Positions 1-6,177 of a DNA stretch of 11,790 nt are shown one piece after another. Position 1 is the first letter of the stretch, and each line of letters starts with the position of its first letter. The notes under the pieces are model-generated. The model did not search any database and was not told where the DNA came from. It was given only the letters and a program-made list of their open reading frames with translations. The position numbers and the translations under genes were made by a program. Source of the stretch: an uncultured Micrococcus sp. (lineage in GTDB: Bacteria > Actinomycetota > Actinomycetes > Actinomycetales > Micrococcaceae); contig CAMIOJ010000036.1 of NCBI GenBank assembly GCA_946222435.1, forward strand, positions 1 to 11,790, read 5' to 3'.

Positions 1-396
1 GAACAACTCCTTGGCCAGCGGGAACATCACGAACACCGCCACGAACACGGAGATGCCGCCGTAGGTCAGGATCGCGCCGGTGATGATCGTGGCGAGGATG
101 GCCTGCTTGGGGCCGAGCCAGCGGGTGATCGCCTGCGCGATCGCCTCCGCGTAGCCGGTGATCGCCATCAGCCGTCCGAAGATCGCGCCGGTGAGGAAGA
201 TCGGGAAGTAGTTCTTGATGAAGTTCGCCAGGGCCGGCATGAAGATCTCGGTGTACGTCGCCAGCAGCGGCGCCCCGGAGAACAGCATGGCCAGCAGCGC
301 GCACAGCGGCGCCGCGATGATGATCGATGTCCCTCGGTAGGCCAGCGTGATCAGCAGGACCAGCGAGAGGATGATGCCGAGAAGTCCGATGAGCAT
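1..396 (-). CDS. GntP-family permease, N-terminal part (cut by window start)
   Basis: The first 132 residues of a polytopic membrane transporter are visible and the rest lies left of base 1. Hydrophobic segments fall at about residues 2-20, 25-41, 64-80 and 98-126. The last contains TYGGISVFVAVFV (111-123), typical of the GntP (gluconate:H+ symporter-like) family, which imports gluconate and other hydroxy- or sugar acids. The ATG at 396 is chosen because an AGAGG ribosome site (403-407) lies 6 bases upstream and the first membrane helix begins at once. The gene lies 143 bases downstream of mmsB on the same strand, so co-transcription is possible, with long hairpins in between. Because mmsB acts on a hydroxy acid, the permease may import 3-hydroxyisobutyrate or a similar acid; that is inference. 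A related ion-transporter superfamily member such as CitMHS is the main alternative. Confidence 0.82.
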   Translation of the reverse strand, partial: MLIGLLGIILSLVLLITLAYRGTSIIIAAPLCALLAMLFSGAPLLATYTEIFMPALANFIKNYFPIFLTGAIFGRLMAITGYAEAIAQAITRWLGPKQAILATIITGAILTYGGISVFVAVFVMFPLAKELF

Positions 397-440
397 GGAC
401 GGCCTCTTCTCAGGTTCAGTGGTGGTGGGGGATGGACGCT

Positions 441-492
441 TTCCGACGACGGCCACTGCCTCCGTACGGGCGGTGCGGGTCCGTCGTCGGAA
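441..492. repeat. 12-bp perfect inverted repeat (hairpin) between mmsB and the permease gene
   Basis: TTCCGACGACGG at 441-452 is the exact reverse complement of CCGTCGTCGGAA at 481-492. The 28-base spacer contains a second, weaker stem (454-460 with 470-476, one non-Watson-Crick pair) around the palindrome CCGTACGG. The structure would lie in the leader of the permease gene if that gene is transcribed from mmsB. No T-run follows on either strand, so it may attenuate, protect mRNA or separate expression levels rather than act as a simple terminator. Confidence 0.6.
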
Positions 493-498
493 CGGGAT

Positions 499-531
499 GG
501 CCCCTGACGGGGCCCGGGGCTACGGGAGCCC
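499..531. terminator. Two short GC hairpins just after mmsB; possible weak terminator
   Basis: GGCCCC-TGAC-GGGGCC (499-514) and GGGCT-ACGGG-AGCCC (517-531) are perfect inverted repeats starting 8 bases beyond the mmsB stop codon, in mmsB transcription order 517-531 then 499-514. Neither has a T-run. They could lower read-through into the permease gene or mark the mmsB 3' end. Confidence 0.4.
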
Positions 532-539
532 GGCCGGGC

Positions 540-1445
540 TCAGATCTCCTCCTGCGTGCGGCCTGGCGTGACGTACTTGACGACCAGGGAGCAGTCCTTG
601 TCCCCCAAGCCCTCGTCCGCGAGGCGGTTGAGCTGTTCGCAGGCGAGCGTGGCGGCCTCCAGGTGCAGGCCTGCCTTCTCGCCGGCGGCGAGCGCCAGGG
701 AGACGTCCTTGATGGCGAGGTCCGCGCGGAACGTGGCCTCGAAGTCGTTGTTCGCGGCGGCGGAGTCGATGATCCCGGCCACCGGGTACCAGGTCTGCTG
801 CGGCCAGGAGCGGCCGGAGGAGGCGGAGGCGATCTCCCAGAAGGTCTTCGGGTCCAGGCCCAGGTGCTTGGCGAGCTGCGAGCCCTCCGAGCAGGCCATC
901 TGCGCGATGAACAGCATCATGTTGTTCGCGATCTTCGCGGCGATGCCCGCGGTGGCGCCGCCGGCGTTGAAGACGTTGCCGGCCATCGGCTTCACATGCT
1001 CCATGGCCTCGGCGACGTCCTTCTCCTCGCCGCCGATCATGAAGGCGAGCGTGCCGGCCGCGGCGCCGGAGATGCCGCCGGAGACCGGGGAGTCCACGAA
1101 GCGGTACCCGTGCTTCGGGGCCTCGTCATGGCACCACTGAGAGGTCTCGATGTCCACGGTGGAGGAGTCCATCAGAAGGGTGCCCTGGCGGGCGGAGGCG
1201 AAGACGCCGCCGTCCTGGGTGTAGACCTCGCGGACGTGCTCGCCCTTGGGGAGCATCGTGATGACGACGTCCGCGTCCTGGACGGCCTCGGCGACGGAGC
1301 CGGCGGCGGTGACGCCGTGCTCCACGGCGGTCTGCACGGCCTTCTCGGACAGGTCGAAGCCGGTGACGGTGTGACCGGCCTTCACGAGGTTCCCGGCCAT
1401 CGGGGCGCCCATGTTGCCCAGGCCGATCCATGCGAAGTGCGTCAT
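540..1445 (-). CDS. mmsB: 3-hydroxyisobutyrate dehydrogenase
   Basis: This 301-residue cytosolic enzyme oxidises 3-hydroxyisobutyrate to methylmalonate semialdehyde with NAD+ in valine catabolism. The N-terminal Rossmann domain has GLGNMGAPM (residues 8-16). The substrate loop FVDSPVSGG (116-124) and the catalytic lysine region AAKIANNMM (K171, N175) of the beta-hydroxyacid dehydrogenase family follow. SSGRSW...YPVAG...ANNDFE...KDVSLAL in the C-terminal helical domain favours 3-hydroxyisobutyrate dehydrogenase over tartronate semialdehyde reductase, although the latter cannot be fully excluded. Length is normal for the family. The ATG at 1445 has an AGGAGG site (1451-1456) 5 bases upstream. 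The gene is divergent from a LysR regulator and has a predicted promoter with a LysR-like dyad upstream of it. The permease gene follows downstream. Confidence 0.9.
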   Translation of the reverse strand: MTHFAWIGLGNMGAPMAGNLVKAGHTVTGFDLSEKAVQTAVEHGVTAAGSVAEAVQDADVVITMLPKGEHVREVYTQDGGVFASARQGTLLMDSSTVDIETSQWCHDEAPKHGYRFVDSPVSGGISGAAAGTLAFMIGGEEKDVAEAMEHVKPMAGNVFNAGGATAGIAAKIANNMMLFIAQMACSEGSQLAKHLGLDPKTFWEIASASSGRSWPQQTWYPVAGIIDSAAANNDFEATFRADLAIKDVSLALAAGEKAGLHLEAATLACEQLNRLADEGLGDKDCSLVVKYVTPGRTQEEI

Positions 1446-1509
1446 GTTCTCCTCCTCGAGCGCCGCAGCTCGGGCGCGGTGCGGTGTGCTGGCTCACGTG
1501 TTCCAGATC

Positions 1510-1538
1510 ACACTAGGGCGTGGGTGAGGTGGTGGCAA
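1510..1538 (-). promoter_or_regulatory. Predicted sigma70-like promoter of mmsB
   Basis: Read on the minus strand, a -35 box TTGCCA (1533-1538) and a -10 box TAGTGT (1510-1515) are separated by exactly 17 bases. The predicted start of transcription is near 1502, giving a leader of about 57 bases before the mmsB ATG. The boxes match actinobacterial housekeeping promoters (TTGnnn and TAnnnT). Confidence 0.55.
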
Positions 1539-1559
1539 TGCAACACAGTGGCGCGAGAT

Positions 1560-1586
1560 TGCACACTTGATGTGCATCCGTGCACA
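1560..1586. promoter_or_regulatory. LysR-type operator candidate: TGCACA half-sites between mmsB and lysR
   Basis: TGCACA-CTTGA-TGTGCA (1560-1576) is a perfect 17-bp dyad centred at 1568, about 66 bases upstream of the predicted mmsB transcription start. A further TGCACA half-site is at 1581-1586 and a partial one (TGCAAC) at 1539-1544 beside the -35 box. Half-sites begin at 1539, 1560, 1571 and 1581, close to whole helical turns, so they face the same side of the DNA. Position and dyad form fit the recognition site of a LysR-type activator that may also repress its own gene. Confidence 0.55.
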
Positions 1587-1594
1587 CTCACGGC

Positions 1595-2467
1595 ATGGAC
1601 AGAGCCGAGGCCACAGCGCACATGGAGGACCTGGTCACCCTGCTGATGGTGACCCGCCTCGGCCGGGTGGAGGCCGCCGCCGAACAGCTCGGTGTGAACC
1701 GCACCACCGTGGGACGGCGGATCCAGGCCCTGGAGAAGGCGCTGGGCGGGCGCGTGCTGCTGCGCGGGGCCGCCGGGCTCGAGGTGACTCCCCTGGGCCG
1801 CCGGGCCCTGGACGTGGCCGAGCGGCTCCAGTCCGCCCTGGACGCGCTCTGCGAGGACGAGGACCCCGACCGGCTCCGCGGCGTGGTGCGCGTGGGCGTG
1901 CCCGAGGGGTTCGGCGTGCACTTCGCCGCGCCGGCGCTGGGGCGGCTGGTGGCCGAGCACCCGGACCTGCGCCTCGAGCTGCGGACCGCCCCGATGCGCT
2001 CCCGGCTGCCGCAGGCCGAACTGGACCTCGAGGTGACGATCGGGCGGCCGCGTGCCTCCCGCACCACCGCCGCGCACGTCCGGGACTACGCGCTCCGGCT
2101 CTTCGCCGCACCGGAGTACCTGGAACGCCACGGCACCCCGAGGCGACTGGAAGAGCTCAGCGCGCACCGGCTCGTGTACTACGTGGAGACCGACCTCGCC
2201 ACCGGCTCCCTCGACCTGGCCAAGGAGGCGCTGCCGGCGATGCGGGCCTCCGTGGCGGCGACCTCCGTCACCGCGCACGTCACCGCGACGGCCGCCGGCG
2301 CCGGGATCGGGCTGCTGCCGGACTACCTCGCCGAAGGCGACCGGCGGCTGGTGCCCGTGCTGGCCGAGGAGTTCGCCCACCCCATGGACTACTGGCTGCT
2401 CGTCCGCCCCGAGGCCTGGCGCAACCCCGCGGTCCGCGCCGTGCACGAGGCGCTGGTGCGGGTGTGA
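1595..2467 (+). CDS. LysR-type transcriptional regulator, probable regulator of mmsB
   Basis: This is a 290-residue DNA-binding regulator. The winged helix-turn-helix spans about residues 12-70 (EAAAEQLGVNRTTVGRRI, 26-43, is the helix-turn-helix; TPLGRRAL follows in the wing/linker). A periplasmic-binding-protein-like effector domain occupies about 83-290. The start is uncertain. The frame is also open from GTG 1580, which abuts the TGCACA dyad, and ATG 1622 gives a start (MEDLV) closer to the usual family N-terminus. None has a strong ribosome site, so leaderless translation is possible. The gene is divergent from mmsB with a LysR-like dyad between them, so it probably senses a valine-pathway or hydroxy-acid metabolite and activates mmsB. 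The effector is inferred, not visible in the sequence. Confidence 0.85.
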   Translation: MDRAEATAHMEDLVTLLMVTRLGRVEAAAEQLGVNRTTVGRRIQALEKALGGRVLLRGAAGLEVTPLGRRALDVAERLQSALDALCEDEDPDRLRGVVRVGVPEGFGVHFAAPALGRLVAEHPDLRLELRTAPMRSRLPQAELDLEVTIGRPRASRTTAAHVRDYALRLFAAPEYLERHGTPRRLEELSAHRLVYYVETDLATGSLDLAKEALPAMRASVAATSVTAHVTATAAGAGIGLLPDYLAEGDRRLVPVLAEEFAHPMDYWLLVRPEAWRNPAVRAVHEALVRV

Positions 2468-2485
2468 ACGAGCGGCGAGACCCCA

Positions 2486-2503
2486 CCGCAGGGTCCGGTG
2501 CGG
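2486..2503. terminator. Small hairpin between convergent lysR and lipoprotein gene
   Basis: CCGCA (2486-2490) and TGCGG (2499-2503) pair around an 8-base loop, 19 bases after the lysR stop. The 99-base gap between these convergent genes (2468-2566) contains no other gene. There is no T-run, so terminator function is a weak call. Confidence 0.3.
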
Positions 2504-2566
2504 CATCGAGACGGAGGCGGGCGCCGTCGCCGGGAAGCGCGGCGTGGTGCCGGCGGTGAGGAGGCC

Positions 2567-3301
2567 TCAGGGGGCGACCGCCCCCAGCGGCCGCGCACCG
2601 TCCGGGCCGACCGGGGCAGGGGTCTGCGTGGACTCCGGCAGGGGTGCCGGACGACCGGTGTAGACGCCCTCCCCGAGGTCCTCGTAGCCCCCGCCACGGT
2701 TGGTCCCGTACTGCGGATCGAGCTCCGAGTGGACCATCCTGTGGCCCTCCGGCATCTCACGGCAGGTGCCCCGCACGACGGTGGAGACCGTGAGGGTCCC
2801 CCGACCGTCCTCGTCCAGGAGGACGGTCAGCACCAGGTCTGGGTCCTCATGGGCCGCGCTGAGCAGACGGGTGCCGGCGAAGGCCCCCTCATCGCCGACC
2901 TCGGCAGGATCCTCCGACGTCCTCCAGCCCTGCGCCTCCACCTGCGCACGCACATGCTCGGCGACCTGCCGGGCGACGCTCTCGTCCGGGACGGCCACCC
3001 CCGCATCGGCCACCCAGGACGTCTCGCGGGCGGCCGTCGGGCCGGACGCGGTCTCGCCCTTGCAGGTGAGCTCACGCAGCCGGGTCACCGAGTCGGCCCC
3101 CATGGAACGCGCGATGTCCGGGAACACGCGCTCGAGGTACTCGCCGTCGGCGCGGGACGCCTGCTCGGCGTCGGCGTTGCCGGCAGAGGACTGGGGGGAG
3201 TCCATGGGTTCTCCTTCGGTAGGGGCACAGGCAGAGGTCAGGAGGGAGACGGCCAGCAGGACACCGCCTGCCGCCGCCCGGGCAGGGCGCCGAGCGCTCA
3301 C
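2567..3301 (-). CDS. Predicted secreted lipoprotein, third gene of the WXG/hydrolase operon
   Basis: This 244-residue protein begins with a lipoprotein signal: two Arg pairs' worth of positive charge (ARRPAR), a hydrophobic stretch (14-21) and LLTSAC, with Cys25 as the predicted lipidated residue. The lipobox is slightly unusual, with Thr at -3. The mature protein is acidic. Cys80 and Cys180 could form a disulfide outside the cell. The C-terminal 40 residues are Gly/Pro-rich and probably disordered. I recognise no enzymatic domain. The GTG start overlaps the stop of the hydrolase gene by 4 bases (GTGA, 3298-3301) and has an AGAGG site (3309-3313), so it is translationally coupled. It may anchor, chaperone or neutralise the hydrolase; this rests on context only. 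Confidence 0.8.
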   Translation of the reverse strand: MSARRPARAAAGGVLLAVSLLTSACAPTEGEPMDSPQSSAGNADAEQASRADGEYLERVFPDIARSMGADSVTRLRELTCKGETASGPTAARETSWVADAGVAVPDESVARQVAEHVRAQVEAQGWRTSEDPAEVGDEGAFAGTRLLSAAHEDPDLVLTVLLDEDGRGTLTVSTVVRGTCREMPEGHRMVHSELDPQYGTNRGGGYEDLGEGVYTGRPAPLPESTQTPAPVGPDGARPLGAVAP

Positions 3302-5538
3302 GGGATCACCTCTTCATAGGGCGTCTCGAACTGCCGGAGGCCGTCCGCCGTCGAGATGTCCGAATGGCGGGCCAGGCCGTCGATCTCGATGACCCCTCCC
3401 CGCATGCCGACCAGATGTTCGGCGGGCAGTTCGGGTACCACAGGATCCCCGTCCAGGAACGCCTGGATGTTGGAGCGGGACAGGGAGCCGGGCTCCCAGA
3501 GCGCGGAGTGGCCGCCGGCAGGACGATCGCCCACCCGCACCGGGTCCTCCGCCGTGGACTCGGCCACATAGCCGGTCTCCAGCCGGGGGGCGTCCATGAG
3601 CCTGGTCGGGTCTCCGCCGTGCACGAACCCCGGGCCGTGGAAGCCGCCGCCGAAGGTCTGCGAGGCCCAGATCGGGTCCTCCCGCGTCTGCACCACCGCC
3701 CGGTCCGCATCCGGGTTCACGGTGTCCGCCGGCGAGCCGACCTCGTGCCCCGCGCCCGCCGGGGCGAGATAGAGGACCTTGTCCATGGTCATCCCGTTGT
3801 CCACCCGCTCGGCGGTGCCGAGGATCGGAGCACCGGCGGAATGCGCCGCAGTCCGCTGCTCGGCGTCACCGGCCTCGAGGTCCAGCGCCTGATCGAAGGC
3901 CGCCAGCTTGGGAGCGCCGTCCTCGCTGTACCTCGAGGTCATGTTGTCCGTGACCACGCTCGGACCGACCTGCTCCCCCGTCTCCGAATCGAACTGCCCG
4001 GAGAAGTCCGTCCCCGCCCAGTAGATGTTCACCGCGTCCTCACGGGGACCGCCGGTCATCTGCTGGAGGGCCTCGTTGTAGCCGCTGGCGCTGGCGATGG
4101 TGGTGTAGGTGCCCGGGACGAACGTGGCGGTCACACCGGTCTCCAGGGTGAGCTCACCCTGCATGGTGACGATCTGCCCGTTCCCCGAGGGGTCGACGTA
4201 CACCGTGCGGTACGCGGTCGGCGCCGTGGACGCGGGGGCTCCGGATGCCGGAGAACCGGAGACCGCAGAGGTCCCGGCCGCACCGAGGGCCACGTACTGG
4301 TCCCATGCATCGAGCAGGCCCGCCTCGTTCTGGTCCAGTTCCACCCCCTCCATGAGCCATTCCCGTTCGGCGCGTGTCCGGGCACTGGGGTCAACGAACT
4401 GCGGCGAGTAGGCCTTCGGATGCCCCCACTCGCTGACACCGATGTCCTCGTACCCCGGAATGCGCTCCTCCCAGGTCTGCTGGCCGTCGCGCTCCCGCTG
4501 ACGATCGGTCACATCCTCGAGGTGCCCCCTCACGTTGACCGCTCCGACCTGGGCCCGCTGCTCCAGTGGGACCCCGTTCATGTTCCCGAACACGTTCGGG
4601 TAGGTGAGCAGCAGGTAGGTCTGGTCCTGAGGGGACAGCTGCTTCCACTGCTCGGCCGCGGCGACGACCGCCTGACGGTCGGTCGAGGGGTCCATCTCGC
4701 CCTCCCCCGTGACGAACGGCAGCATGGCCGCCTCCGGTGAGCCGGCGGCAGGAGCGGCAGGGAACTCTCGGTTCACCAGCTTCTGCGCGACCGCGGGGTT
4801 CTTCCCCACCCAGACGAACAGCTCCGGAGAATCGAGGAAGACGACGGCGCTCTCCGGGTTCGCCTTCACCCACGCGATGAACTCCTCCGCGTTCATCGCC
4901 TCCACCTCCTGCAACACGGCCTGGGCCTCCGCACGCCGGAAGGCGGCATCGTCCGAGCGCAGGTCCTTGCCGATGGCGGTCCCGAGGTCCGTCCAGTCGA
5001 CGTCCCCGGGCGCCGTCGCGCCGGCCGTGAGCGGAAGGTCTCCGTCCTCGCCGCCGGCGATCCCGCCGAGGGCATCGGCGAAGCGTCCCTGGGCGTCGAC
5101 CCACTCCTGGGTCAGGCTGACCACCGCTTCGTTGAAGGCCGTGACGGCGGCCGTCGCCGCCGTGATCGCGGCAGGCTCCGCGCTGGCGATCGCCGCGGAG
5201 CGCTGCGTCTCCACCTCCGGACGCCGCATCCCCAGGGCCGCCCGGCGGAAGATCAGCCCGTCACAGGTCGAGGCGAAATCCGCGACCAGACCGGCCCCCT
5301 GCCCCAGGGCTTCAACCCAGGACTCGACCGGCTCCTCCAGCAGGTCCAGCCCAGCCCAGACCTGCTCCTGTGTCCCCTCATGGCGGTAGGCGGTGCGCAG
5401 ACCGCGCCAGGAGGACTGCGCCTCCTCCACCTCGTCCCTCACCCGACGCGACTCGTCACGCAGGGAACGGGCACCCTCACGCAGTGCCCCGGTGTCCACC
5501 TGGATGTCCGGGAGCTCCTCGACCGGTGGCACGCTCAT
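3298..5538 (-). CDS. WXG-like N-terminal region fused to DUF1023-type alpha/beta hydrolase
   Basis: This 746-residue protein has a helical N-terminal region (about 15-155) with a W44-R-G46 turn like WXG100/ESX proteins. An acidic linker follows. A segment with WKQLSPQDQ (298-306) and NMNGVPLEQRAQ (319-330) is characteristic of DUF1023 hydrolases. The C-terminal hydrolase domain carries FVPGTYTT (473-480, oxyanion region), AHSAGA (565-570, nucleophile Ser567), a likely Asp621 and GGHSALWEPGS (675-685, His677), so the triad looks complete. The substrate is unknown. The ATG at 5538 overlaps the upstream stop (ATGA) and has GGAGA ahead of it; a longer in-frame version would only re-read the upstream gene. 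No signal peptide or membrane segment is seen. The domain order is common in actinobacteria, often as possible type VII-linked effectors. Confidence 0.85.
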   Translation of the reverse strand: MSVPPVEELPDIQVDTGALREGARSLRDESRRVRDEVEEAQSSWRGLRTAYRHEGTQEQVWAGLDLLEEPVESWVEALGQGAGLVADFASTCDGLIFRRAALGMRRPEVETQRSAAIASAEPAAITAATAAVTAFNEAVVSLTQEWVDAQGRFADALGGIAGGEDGDLPLTAGATAPGDVDWTDLGTAIGKDLRSDDAAFRRAEAQAVLQEVEAMNAEEFIAWVKANPESAVVFLDSPELFVWVGKNPAVAQKLVNREFPAAPAAGSPEAAMLPFVTGEGEMDPSTDRQAVVAAAEQWKQLSPQDQTYLLLTYPNVFGNMNGVPLEQRAQVGAVNVRGHLEDVTDRQRERDGQQTWEERIPGYEDIGVSEWGHPKAYSPQFVDPSARTRAEREWLMEGVELDQNEAGLLDAWDQYVALGAAGTSAVSGSPASGAPASTAPTAYRTVYVDPSGNGQIVTMQGELTLETGVTATFVPGTYTTIASASGYNEALQQMTGGPREDAVNIYWAGTDFSGQFDSETGEQVGPSVVTDNMTSRYSEDGAPKLAAFDQALDLEAGDAEQRTAAHSAGAPILGTAERVDNGMTMDKVLYLAPAGAGHEVGSPADTVNPDADRAVVQTREDPIWASQTFGGGFHGPGFVHGGDPTRLMDAPRLETGYVAESTAEDPVRVGDRPAGGHSALWEPGSLSRSNIQAFLDGDPVVPELPAEHLVGMRGGVIEIDGLARHSDISTADGLRQFETPYEEVIP

Positions 5539-5882
5539 GGCGTCTCCAGGGTGACACGCACCTCGGCGGCGGCGTCTTCGGTGATCGTCTGCTCGGCCTT
5601 GGTGGACATGTCCTGGTCCATGGAGATGAAGGCTCCCGCGGCCGCGGCGACCTGCCCTGCGTTGTGGGCCAAGACCCCGGCCGCGCGCATGCCCAGCTCC
5701 GCGCGGCCGCTCCAGAATCCCTGGAACGCCTGAGCTGCGGTGTCCGCCGTGCCGAAGGCACCGGCCACCCCGTCTCCTCCGGATCTGGCCTCCTCGGCCG
5801 CCGTCTCCATCTCCTGCCCGGCGCGCAACGCCCCGGACAGGGCCTCGTTCACGTCCCACGGAACGATCTCGACCGTGATCAC
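5535..5882 (-). CDS. Small WXG100-like helical protein, first gene of the operon
   Basis: This 115-residue protein is alanine-rich and predicted almost wholly helical. A W57-S58-G59 turn sits near the middle, the hallmark helix-turn-helix of WXG100/ESAT-6-like proteins. No tyrosine is present, so the C-terminal YxxxD/E secretion signal is missing. The sequence also resembles small actinobacterial families such as DUF6507; I cannot separate these by eye. The GTG start at 5882 has a GGGGAG site a few bases upstream. Its stop overlaps the start of the hydrolase gene (ATGA), whose N-terminus has its own WxG turn, so the two may pair as helical partners. Export route and function are unknown. Confidence 0.72.
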   Translation of the reverse strand: MITVEIVPWDVNEALSGALRAGQEMETAAEEARSGGDGVAGAFGTADTAAQAFQGFWSGRAELGMRAAGVLAHNAGQVAAAAGAFISMDQDMSTKAEQTITEDAAAEVRVTLETP

Positions 5883-5983
5883 CGCGACTCTCCCCTCTTC
5901 CCGCTCCTGCTCCCGCGGCGCCGACCCTGCGACATGCGCTGCGTCATGGCGGCGTCATACGGCCCGCGGTTCCCCTATTTTCC

Positions 5984-6013
5984 AGCCTGAGCCGACGACC
6001 TGCCCGCGGTCAA
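5984..6013 (-). promoter_or_regulatory. Candidate promoter of the WXG/hydrolase/lipoprotein operon
   Basis: On the minus strand, TTGACC (6008-6013) and CAGGCT (5984-5989) are 18 bases apart. The -35 is a 5/6 match; the -10 keeps only A2 and T6. An A/T-rich GAAAAT at 5977-5982 is an alternative -10 without a matching -35. The leader would be roughly 90 bases. Confidence 0.33.
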
Positions 6014-6034
6014 GTGACGGGGGTCCGCATCCCA

Positions 6035-6099
6035 GTCGCCGGCCGGGCGAGCGTGGTCGCCGGCAGGGCGGGGACGTGGTCGCCGGCCGGGCGGGCGTG
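6035..6099. repeat. Three tandem GC-rich repeats of 21-23 bp upstream of aroQ
   Basis: Units at 6035-6055 (21 bp), 6056-6078 (23 bp) and 6079-6099 (21 bp) each begin GTCGCCGGC and end CGTG. Units 1 and 3 differ at one base (A/G), and unit 2 has a C-to-A change and two added bases. They directly abut. Each unit carries the palindrome GCCGGC. They lie between the divergent WXG operon and aroQ, about 80-140 bases upstream of the aroQ start. Confidence 0.8.
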
Positions 6100-6140
6100 C
6101 ACCCGTCCGCGGGAGGCGCGGTCCGCGCCGAGGTGCCGCA

Positions 6141-6170
6141 GGGAGACTCCCGATGGTCAACAACTAGGCT
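6141..6170 (+). promoter_or_regulatory. Predicted leaderless promoter of aroQ with a palindrome in the -35 region
   Basis: A -10 box TAGGCT (6165-6170) ends 7 bases before the aroQ ATG (6178), so transcription should start at or next to the ATG. No ribosome site fits between. No TTGACA-like -35 is visible. That position is occupied by the perfect palindrome GGGAG-A-CTCCC (6141-6151), which could be a regulator site. Confidence 0.5.
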
Positions 6171-6177
6171 GGGCCGC

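Noticed and set aside
1568..1573. TGATGT as a -10 box for a leaderless lysR start at GTG 1580
   Set aside because: It matches only 2 of 6 consensus positions and lacks the TAnnnT pattern of the other promoters here.
432..1646. Long plus-strand open frame over mmsB
   Set aside because: It is antisense to mmsB, Gly/Val/Leu/His-rich with no recognisable motif, as expected from high-GC codon bias.
3364..4740. 458-residue plus-strand open frame over the hydrolase gene
   Set aside because: It is antisense to a coupled operon gene with conserved motifs and has no ribosome site or family match I recognise.
3298..5859. An 853-residue version of the hydrolase starting upstream at 5859
   Set aside because: The extra 107 residues are a Gly/Arg-rich out-of-frame reading of the 115-residue WXG-like gene; ATG 5538 has a ribosome site and an ATGA overlap.
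6035..6099. CRISPR-like array
   Set aside because: The units abut without spacers, there are only three, and no cas gene is present.
5740..6177. N-terminal extension of aroQ in the same frame
   Set aside because: The extension is Arg/Pro/Ser-rich and crosses the tandem repeats; type II dehydroquinases start near ATG 6178 and have the 148-residue length seen here.
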